Positions 7,535-12,807 of a stretch of DNA of 12,807 nt are shown piece after piece. Both the position numbers and the translations under genes were made by a program. The notes beneath the pieces were generated by a model, which saw only the letters and a list, made by a program, of their open reading frames with translations, was not told the origin of the DNA and ran no database searches. The number at the start of each line of letters is the position of its first letter. The stretch's first letter is position 1. Source of the DNA: Flavobacteriaceae bacterium (GTDB lineage: Bacteria; Bacteroidota; Bacteroidia; Flavobacteriales; Weeksellaceae); assembly GCA_031289875.1 (NCBI GenBank), contig JAITOO010000162.1, positions 1 to 12,807 of the forward strand, read 5' to 3'.

Positions 7535-9161
7535 ATCAACGAAATATACCGTAATTCTATTCCTCGTTTCACTCGTAATGCTGACGGCAAATCTCGGCAT
7601 TTTGCCCGTTAATATCATGGAAGCCAGAAACTTAATCACTGCAAGGGAAATGGTGCAGGACGGAAATTGGATTTTGACCACCCTCAACGGCTTTCCACGA
7701 TATGAAAAACCACCGCTCCCGACTTGGATTACCGCCGTTTTGGGGGCGATTTTCGGTTTTAATTCGCTTTTTGTGCTGCGGCTGGCTGTCGTTGCCGTTA
7801 CATTGCTGTTGATTGTTTACGCGTACAAACTGTCTGTAAAAATTGGTCTATCCGAAAAACAGGGCTTCCACAACGGACTGATTTTGGCTACCTCTTTCTA
7901 CATATACTTTTCAGGGCGCGACAATCAATGGGACATTTATTGCCACAGTTTTATGTTCGTCTCAATTTTCTTCTTGTGGAAAATTCTAAAAAAAAGCAAA
8001 AAACCTTTTATCGATGCAGTTTTAGGCGGTATTTTCCTCGCCTGTTCCATTCTCAGCAAGGGACCCGTTTCGCCTTACGGACTGCTGCTTCCTTTTTTGA
8101 TTGCCTACGGCTGGATTTACAAATTTAAATTTGAAAATAAAACAGCTATTGTGCTGATAATATATGCTTTAATTGGGATTATTTTAGGGGCTTCATGGTC
8201 GATTTATGCGCATTGGGCAGACCCAAAGGCGTTCGCAAAAATGGCACAGACGGAAACTGAACGGTGGAGCAGTGATTACAATTCCGAACCGTTTTATTAT
8301 TATTGGAGTTTCTTCACTCAGTCAGGAATTTGGACGATAACTTCTTTACTTGCACTGATTTACCCTTACTTGAAAAACAAAGTTTCCGATGTGAAAGCCT
8401 ATAAATTCACGCTCATTTGGACATTGGCTTCTTTGATTTTACTGAGCCTTATTCCTGAAAAAAAAGTGCGCTATCTTCTTCCGGTTTTAATCCCTTTGGC
8501 TTTGAACACAGGATTTTATGTGGATTTTTTATGGAAAAATGCCGGAAATTTAACATTAAAAGCAGACAAGTTTTTGATGATTTTTTCCTTCGGATTGGTG
8601 GGTGTCATCGGCATAGCCTATCCCTTTGTTTTATTTTCCGTATTTCATCATGTTGTTGAAAAACAGATGATTTGGTCAGCAGTTTCTTCTTTTGTTCTGT
8701 TTTTTACGGGGATTTTTATTCTCTATTTTTTGGCAAAAAAAGATTTTCCGAAAGTTTTTTATGGATTGATTGCTCTGCAATGTGCCGTGATGGTTGCTTG
8801 TTTTCCTTTAGTAAAAAGTTTTCTGCACAATCCCAATGCCCGTTCTGCAAAGACTTTGCAGGAAATTACGCACAGAAAAATTCCCGTGTTTGACTACGAA
8901 TACGGAAGTCCTGAAATTATTTGGGATTATGGAGATAAGACTCGCTCAGCAGACATGAAAATAATTGAAAAAGAACTTGTTACCAAAGATACTGTTGGCG
9001 TGCTGGTGATGAAAAACCTCGAATCTGATTTCTTCAAAAAAATAAACCCGAATTTGAGCATTCAAAAAGTTTCATATATTGACATAAATACTTCTGCGCC
9101 AAGCAGTAAAGGTTACAAACCGCGTTTGTACCGAGATTTTTACTTTGTAATAAAGAAGTGA
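7524..9161 (+). CDS. GT39/ArnT-like membrane glycosyltransferase
   Basis: This 545-residue, GT-C fold integral membrane enzyme is expected to use a polyprenyl-phosphate sugar as donor and to act at the periplasmic face. Roughly ten hydrophobic segments are visible from residue 8 to about 430, followed by a soluble tail of some 110 residues. Family marks near the N-terminus are NIMEARNLITAREMVQDGNW (30-49), where ArnT-type proteins carry an Asp-Glu pair, and RYEKPPLPTW (59-68), matching the ArnT/PMT YEKPP motif. RDNQWDIY and LSKGPVSPYG follow in the next loops. The first acidic residue of the pair is methionine (M32) and E33 is kept. It starts 11 bp inside the preceding gene, so translation is probably coupled. 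The likely acceptor is lipid A, LPS core or a surface glycan; this is inferred from the family and neighbours. Confidence 0.87.
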   Translation: MHSKSTKYTVILFLVSLVMLTANLGILPVNIMEARNLITAREMVQDGNWILTTLNGFPRYEKPPLPTWITAVLGAIFGFNSLFVLRLAVVAVTLLLIVYAYKLSVKIGLSEKQGFHNGLILATSFYIYFSGRDNQWDIYCHSFMFVSIFFLWKILKKSKKPFIDAVLGGIFLACSILSKGPVSPYGLLLPFLIAYGWIYKFKFENKTAIVLIIYALIGIILGASWSIYAHWADPKAFAKMAQTETERWSSDYNSEPFYYYWSFFTQSGIWTITSLLALIYPYLKNKVSDVKAYKFTLIWTLASLILLSLIPEKKVRYLLPVLIPLALNTGFYVDFLWKNAGNLTLKADKFLMIFSFGLVGVIGIAYPFVLFSVFHHVVEKQMIWSAVSSFVLFFTGIFILYFLAKKDFPKVFYGLIALQCAVMVACFPLVKSFLHNPNARSAKTLQEITHRKIPVFDYEYGSPEIIWDYGDKTRSADMKIIEKELVTKDTVGVLVMKNLESDFFKKINPNLSIQKVSYIDINTSAPSSKGYKPRLYRDFYFVIKK

Positions 9162-9167
9162 TTCATT

Positions 9168-9917
9168 TCAAAATTTTTTCAAAAATTCCTTAAACTTGGC
9201 TTTACGTTCCCTTTTTTTGTCGATTTCTCCCCTTAAATAATAAATTTTATTGCGGATTTCGTCTGTCGGAGAACCCGAAATCCTGGCATATTCTTCCGTA
9301 ATAATGTCAAAATAAGGCTGTTCTCTAATGTTGTCGGATAAACTGCGCATTTTTTGGTCGAAAGTCAGGTTTTCATAAAATCCCATTCGATTTAAATCCA
9401 CTAAAGACATCTCATAACCGTTGTTCTTTCTCACAATCAGCGTGTTGCCGGGCGTGTTGTCTTTGATGAAAACACCCTTTGTGTGGACAAAATAAGAAAA
9501 TTCAGCAAAGGCTTTGGCGCATTTTTCGCCGTCGGACTGAGTGTATAACTCTCTCAAAGTAAAATCGTAGGGAGAAAATTTGGAAATATAAAAACTCAAC
9601 GTAAGTCCCAGACTGTCAAAATCTTCCAAAAAAGCTATCGGCTCGGGATTGGAAATTCCCAATGCCAATAATTTTTGTCCGTGAACAAAAGAACGCTTAG
9701 CCTTAGAAGGGCGTATATGTCTGTACGCCAATTTATTGGCAAGATGAGGTTTCTTAAAACTTTTAACTGCAATAAAATAGTCCTGAAAGGGAATTTTTTT
9801 GATGATATTCCGCGACGGAGTTCCCAGTATCTCAACATATTGGTCGAAATTTCGTATAATTTTCAAAAGATTTTCTTTTTCGGATTGAAATTTGTCGGAA
9901 ACTATAAATTTAAACAT
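9168..9917 (-). CDS. Kdo/WaaP-family LPS kinase
   Basis: The protein (249 residues) is a small protein-kinase-like enzyme of the lipopolysaccharide kinase (Kdo/WaaP) family, which phosphorylates Kdo or core heptose on the inner face of the cytoplasmic membrane. The ATP-anchoring lysine is K52 in FIAVKSFKKP. The catalytic loop is HTKGVFIKDNTPGNTLI, with H145, putative catalytic base D153 and metal ligand N158. The DFG-equivalent aspartate is D174 in LVDLNRMGF. There is no membrane segment; the C-terminal 35 residues are strongly basic and could bind membrane. Its stop lies 6 bp from the stop of the convergent GT39 gene, and no terminator is visible there. The substrate could be Kdo or another core sugar. 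The family call is firm; the exact enzyme is not. Confidence 0.8.
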   Translation of the reverse strand: MFKFIVSDKFQSEKENLLKIIRNFDQYVEILGTPSRNIIKKIPFQDYFIAVKSFKKPHLANKLAYRHIRPSKAKRSFVHGQKLLALGISNPEPIAFLEDFDSLGLTLSFYISKFSPYDFTLRELYTQSDGEKCAKAFAEFSYFVHTKGVFIKDNTPGNTLIVRKNNGYEMSLVDLNRMGFYENLTFDQKMRSLSDNIREQPYFDIITEEYARISGSPTDEIRNKIYYLRGEIDKKRERKAKFKEFLKKF

Positions 9918-9949
9918 AGTGTAAAATTAGAATTTATAATTTATACAGG

Positions 9950-9957
9950 CAAAATAA
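9950..9957 (-). promoter_or_regulatory. possible -7 element of the LPS kinase gene
   Basis: The minus strand reads TTATTTTG, one mismatch from TAnnTTTG, 32 bp before the kinase ATG. That distance resembles those of mdh and the DUF5686 gene. A mismatched TAATTTTA nearer the ATG is an alternative. Confidence 0.3.
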
Positions 9958-9992
9958 GCCATAAAAAATATTCAATTATTTTGTCAGTAAAA

Positions 9993-10046
9993 CAGGAACG
10001 GCGTTGAATTTTAAACAGTTAATTTCATTTTTCTGAAATTTTCCTG
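9993..10046. repeat. inverted repeats in the gap before the LPS kinase
   Basis: The 272-bp gap between the DUF5686 gene and the kinase holds no gene that I can support. It contains a perfect 7-bp dyad AATTTCA/TGAAATT (10021-10027 and 10034-10040) with a 6-nt loop. The outer arms CAGGAA (9993-9998) and TTCCTG (10041-10046) are also complementary. No T tract follows on either strand, so it is not a standard terminator. It may be a leader or operator structure, or chance. Confidence 0.3.
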
Positions 10047-10153
10047 CTATAATTTGTGTGTATTATACAAGAGAAAAATTAATGCTGTAGGAATCCATCA
10101 ATTTATAAAAAACGATTTGATAACCTGCGTTTTACGATTTTATGGAGTTCTTA

Positions 10154-10167
10154 GCATAATTTTATGC
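10154..10167. repeat. palindrome 3' of the DUF5686 gene
   Basis: GCATAATTTTATGC has perfect 6-bp arms around TT. It lies 23 bp beyond the DUF5686 stop. On the minus strand the T run comes before rather than after it, so it does not fit a rho-independent terminator. Confidence 0.25.
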
Positions 10168-10189
10168 CTGATAAAAAAAATGGAAAAAA

Positions 10190-12559
10190 TCACAGGTTGA
10201 ACATCGCTTTCACATACAAATTTTGGTAGAGACTGCCTGTTTGGTAAGCGCCCAAACGCACGTAAGCGCCTATGCCGACCACGCCCAAAATAAACTTGTT
10301 GAGTTCGATTCCCGCTTCTTGATAATAATTTTCAGGCACTTGAAAATCAAAGGAATGATGAATGTTTTTGTTGTCCATCGTCCCAATAATTCCGTTGTAC
10401 ACCAGCGAAAAGCGCAGATATTTGAACTCCGAAATCCGAATCGGCTTCAAATGATGGTATATGTGTATGGAAATGAAATTGTTGGCAAAAAAAGTAGACG
10501 GAATCATCGTTTCAAAACTTTGAAAACCTTTCAGTCCGAACCGCCCAAGAAAACTGTTGCCGTTGCGCGCCGTCCCCATTGACTCAAAGGTGTTCATCAG
10601 CGGCGTATTGCCAAAAATTGCGCCTGCATTGCCCACGACCAGCGTGCTTCCCGAAAAAGTATGAAAATTGTAAATTGCTGATACATAAACCTTTTGCGCT
10701 GATGTTCCATGTTCAAACATATTCCAAGATTTGGTGTAAGTGAGGTAATAATAAGGCGGAACGTCTTTCAGCGTGCGCTTTCCTGTGGGCGTAGCCATGT
10801 ACTGTACATTGGGTGCGTAACGCAGCTTGACGGAAGTGTTGAAATAATCGTACCAAGTGTTGGCAGGATTGCTTTTGTAAAGATAATTAAACTCCGTCCT
10901 TTGACGCTGATAATCAACAGAAAGTGAAGCTGTTAAATTGCGAAAAAAATCTTGCTGATAAAAAGTTTCTATTTTCCTGTAACTAAAATAATGGTCATTA
11001 TAGATATTGTTAGGCTTCGCTGTGAGTTCATCTTTGGGCGTGAGGTATTTCGGGGCAATCCGTCCTGCGGGAAGCACGTCGGTTTCCGCTTCCAGTCCGA
11101 GTTCTCCGCCGTTTGCCCTGTTCACAAAAAACAAAACGTCCGCCCCCGCCTTGACATCCTTGTCCTTCGTACCTTTGGCAACAAAGCCGCCCAGCTGATA
11201 GTCATTGTTCCAACGGTAATTGGTATGTCCCCCGACCTGAAACCGGAACCCCTCGTACAAGTTGTGGCTCACCAGTTTGAAAAGGTCTAAATTGAATTTT
11301 CCGAGTTCCAGCTCGCCCGTAGAAAGGCTGCTCAGCACTTGCGCCGTTCGCTCCAGATTATATTTATCAGACAACTTATTGAGTTCCAAATAAGAAGATT
11401 GCTCGCGCAGGCTGAGGCTGTCCTGTCTTTCCGAAAGCAGTTTTTTATCAACTTCGGAAGAAACTTCGGGAGACAACATGTATTCATAACCGTTAAATTC
11501 TTTTCGAGAAAAATCAACATCGCTCTCAAAATCAGAGACATAAGCCTTGACCGTTGCAACCGTGTTCAGTCTTGTAAAAGAATGCAGCCGCACAGGAATT
11601 TTGCGGTTGAGTTTGCGGACAAAATTTTCACTAAGCAGTTGCCGCCGAAGAAATTCAAACTCGGTGTGCCAAATATTTTTGTACCGAACCCTCGAAACTT
11701 CGTAATATTTGCTGGTAACCTGAGAAGCGTTGCCATAAAACCGTGTGAGCGCAAAAGTCTGTGAATCAACGAAAAAAGTCAGGCTTTGATAAAATTGCAA
11801 ACCGCTTTTTCGGCGGGAAAACATATAGATTTCATAATTTTTTCTGCCATTAATTTCCACGCTGTCAATCAGTTTGAAAGTATTTTTCACTCTTCCGAAA
11901 GGCGAAAGAACTTCGGGAAAATCATTTTCCAGCGTTTGGGCGGCTGCCGTGTTGTAAAATTCAGGATTATCAAAACCGCCTGCTTTATAAGCAGTTATGA
12001 TGTTTTTTTTGCCGTATCGGCGGTCGTATTTGTAGAGCATAGTCCGCTCGCCGACAAAAATCACGTTGTTTTTTAAGGCTTCTTTCAAAGAATTATTGAG
12101 CGAATCAAGTTTGAAATGAGGGTTTTCAATGTATTTGACAGAATCGGAAGAAGCATCGACAGAGATTTTCACATAAGCGGAATATTGATAATTTTTCAGC
12201 GATTCAGGGCTGTTTTTGCCTTTGTTTTTCCATACTTTTTTTACAATTTGGACTGCTTTTGGGTCATTTTTATATTTTTTATTCTTTTTTAAAAGAAGAA
12301 TATTTTTGTCTACCTGCCCGATGGATTCCAACCTTTCGTCAAAACCTGCGGCTCGTATCAGAATTTTGTTGGTATTTTGATTTACAATAAAATATCCGTT
12401 TTCATCTGTCGTCCCGATTTTCTCTCTTGCCTCCGAAAAAATTTCCGCACTTCCGACAGGCTGATGACTTTCCATGTCGATAATCCGTACTTTGACCTGC
12501 GCTGAGAAAGACAAGCAAAGACAGCACGCGGTAAGAAAACTTAAAAAAATTTTACTCAT
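10190..12559 (-). CDS. outer-membrane DUF5686 protein with carboxypeptidase-like regulatory domain
   Basis: The 789-residue protein has a signal peptide with a likely cut in SFSAQ (after residue 20). A carboxypeptidase-D regulatory-like beta-sandwich follows (about 21-95, with the typical HQPVGSAEIFSE and GTTDENGYF turns), then a long DUF5686 region. From about residue 440 to the end, alternating aromatic and polar strands suggest an outer-membrane beta-barrel, for example SLSVDYQRQRTEFNYLY and YVKAMFNL at the C-terminus. Proteins of this build are common in Bacteroidota. They resemble the N-terminal architecture of TonB-dependent receptors but lack the plug domain, and their role is unknown. 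There is no TonB box or T9SS signal. The gene has its own promoter and no operon partner; the LPS kinase follows 272 bp later in the same direction. Confidence 0.88.
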   Translation of the reverse strand: MSKIFLSFLTACCLCLSFSAQVKVRIIDMESHQPVGSAEIFSEAREKIGTTDENGYFIVNQNTNKILIRAAGFDERLESIGQVDKNILLLKKNKKYKNDPKAVQIVKKVWKNKGKNSPESLKNYQYSAYVKISVDASSDSVKYIENPHFKLDSLNNSLKEALKNNVIFVGERTMLYKYDRRYGKKNIITAYKAGGFDNPEFYNTAAAQTLENDFPEVLSPFGRVKNTFKLIDSVEINGRKNYEIYMFSRRKSGLQFYQSLTFFVDSQTFALTRFYGNASQVTSKYYEVSRVRYKNIWHTEFEFLRRQLLSENFVRKLNRKIPVRLHSFTRLNTVATVKAYVSDFESDVDFSRKEFNGYEYMLSPEVSSEVDKKLLSERQDSLSLREQSSYLELNKLSDKYNLERTAQVLSSLSTGELELGKFNLDLFKLVSHNLYEGFRFQVGGHTNYRWNNDYQLGGFVAKGTKDKDVKAGADVLFFVNRANGGELGLEAETDVLPAGRIAPKYLTPKDELTAKPNNIYNDHYFSYRKIETFYQQDFFRNLTASLSVDYQRQRTEFNYLYKSNPANTWYDYFNTSVKLRYAPNVQYMATPTGKRTLKDVPPYYYLTYTKSWNMFEHGTSAQKVYVSAIYNFHTFSGSTLVVGNAGAIFGNTPLMNTFESMGTARNGNSFLGRFGLKGFQSFETMIPSTFFANNFISIHIYHHLKPIRISEFKYLRFSLVYNGIIGTMDNKNIHHSFDFQVPENYYQEAGIELNKFILGVVGIGAYVRLGAYQTGSLYQNLYVKAMFNL

Positions 12560-12592
12560 TCAAAAAATAATCCTGTGATTTTGCTAAAAATA

Positions 12593-12600
12593 CAAAAATA
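12593..12600 (-). promoter_or_regulatory. -7 promoter element of the DUF5686 gene
   Basis: The minus strand reads TATTTTTG, an exact TAnnTTTG match, 33 bp before the ATG (12557-12559). No -33 TTG lies at the expected distance. Confidence 0.5.
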
Positions 12601-12668
12601 TAATGATTCGGCAAAAAATATACCATTATTCTTATTAACGCAGATTCAACTTCTAAATGCGAGAAAAG

Positions 12669-12707
12669 TCAGGAAATCAGGCGGAAATAATTTCCTTATT
12701 TTCCTGA
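12669..12707. promoter_or_regulatory. nested inverted repeat, candidate operator
   Basis: The outer arms TCAGGAAA (12669-12676) and TTTCCTGA (12700-12707) are perfect reverse complements. Between them lies the perfect 13-bp palindrome GGAAATAATTTCC (12683-12695). The two dyad axes differ by only 1 bp, and all half-sites share the core GGAAA. It ends 8 bp upstream of the -7 element at 12716, over the position of the -33 region. It is probably not transcribed from that promoter, which favours a protein-binding site over a hairpin. Confidence 0.45.
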
Positions 12708-12715
12708 AAAGATTG

Positions 12716-12723
12716 TACCTTTG
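12716..12723 (+). promoter_or_regulatory. -7 promoter element of the right-edge gene
   Basis: TACCTTTG matches TAnnTTTG exactly, 38 bp before the ATG at 12762. It supports the reality of the truncated gene that follows. Confidence 0.5.
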
Positions 12724-12761
12724 TTATCTAAAATTACAAAATCATTTTTATAATCGTTTGC

Positions 12762-12807
12762 ATGTCTTATAATTACAAATTTTTTGCACAGACATTAGGC
12801 TTCAACC
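12762..12807 (+). CDS. 5' end of an unidentified protein
   Basis: An ATG at 12762 opens a frame that runs off the right edge after 15 codons (MSYNYKFFAQTLGFN). The promoter element at 12716 and the absence of any stop support a real start, but the visible part has no recognisable motif. It is divergent from the DUF5686 gene. A later start beyond the window cannot be excluded. Confidence 0.5.
   Translation, partial: MSYNYKFFAQTLGFN

Noticed and set aside
7130..7687. A 185-codon minus-strand frame across the LAB_N gene
   Set aside because: It is antisense to a clear membrane protein with internal duplication; its residue make-up has no domain features and it has no promoter.
12524..12535. Lipobox-like LTAC at residues 9-12 of the DUF5686 protein
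   Set aside because: A lipid-bearing cysteine at position 12 would leave too short a signal peptide; a normal cut in SFSAQ and a beta-barrel body fit better.
1..12807. tRNA, rRNA, CRISPR arrays, insertion sequences, phage or defence genes
   Set aside because: None was visible on either strand: no repeated spacers, no transposase or integrase motifs, and no terminal inverted repeats with target duplications.

Overview
The window reads as an ordinary chromosomal stretch from a member of the Bacteroidota, most likely Flavobacteriia. Four things support this. Nearly every transcription unit is preceded by the Bacteroidota -7 element TAnnTTTG. Shine-Dalgarno sequences are absent and the leaders are A-rich. 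The malate dehydrogenase is of the LDH-like type. Head-GIN (DUF2807) and carboxypeptidase-regulatory/DUF5686 envelope proteins, typical of this phylum, are present. I see no tRNA, rRNA, CRISPR array, insertion sequence or phage gene, and no gene stands out by base composition. Genus cannot be decided by eye.

Layout, left to right: the 3' end of an unidentified gene (1-114); recG, a DNA-repair helicase (185-2287, +) with a promoter so close to its ATG that the mRNA should be leaderless; a heme pair hemD-hemE on the minus strand (3995 down to 2280), whose end overlaps the end of recG by 8 bp; a divergently transcribed secreted DUF2807 protein (4125-4796, +); mdh (5988 down to 5050, -) with a clear rho-independent terminator; then, divergent from mdh, a tightly overlapping three-gene operon (6147-9161, +) of a GT2 polyprenyl-phosphate sugar transferase, a membrane protein made of two LAB_N repeats, and an ArnT-like GT39 glycosyltransferase. 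Convergent with the operon, 6 bp away, lies a Kdo/WaaP-type LPS kinase (9917 down to 9168, -). Next come a DUF5686 outer-membrane protein (12559 down to 10190, -) and the first 15 codons of an unidentified gene (12762 onward, +) preceded by a nested inverted repeat.

The most interesting unit is 6147-9161. By analogy with the ArnC/ArnEF/ArnT and Francisella FlmF/FlmK pathways, the GT2 would charge undecaprenyl phosphate with a sugar on the cytoplasmic face, and the GT39 would transfer it to lipid A or core on the periplasmic face. The double LAB_N protein sits where a flippase would be expected. Its two halves align with a constant 121-residue offset and no gaps, joined by a hydrophobic linker. 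This gives a 3+1+3 layout like SWEET/PQ-loop carriers and suggests a lipid-linked sugar flippase. The LPS kinase next door fits an envelope-modification neighbourhood.

The rest is housekeeping: tetrapyrrole synthesis (hemD, hemE), the TCA cycle (mdh) and replication repair (recG), plus two secreted or outer-membrane proteins of unknown function.
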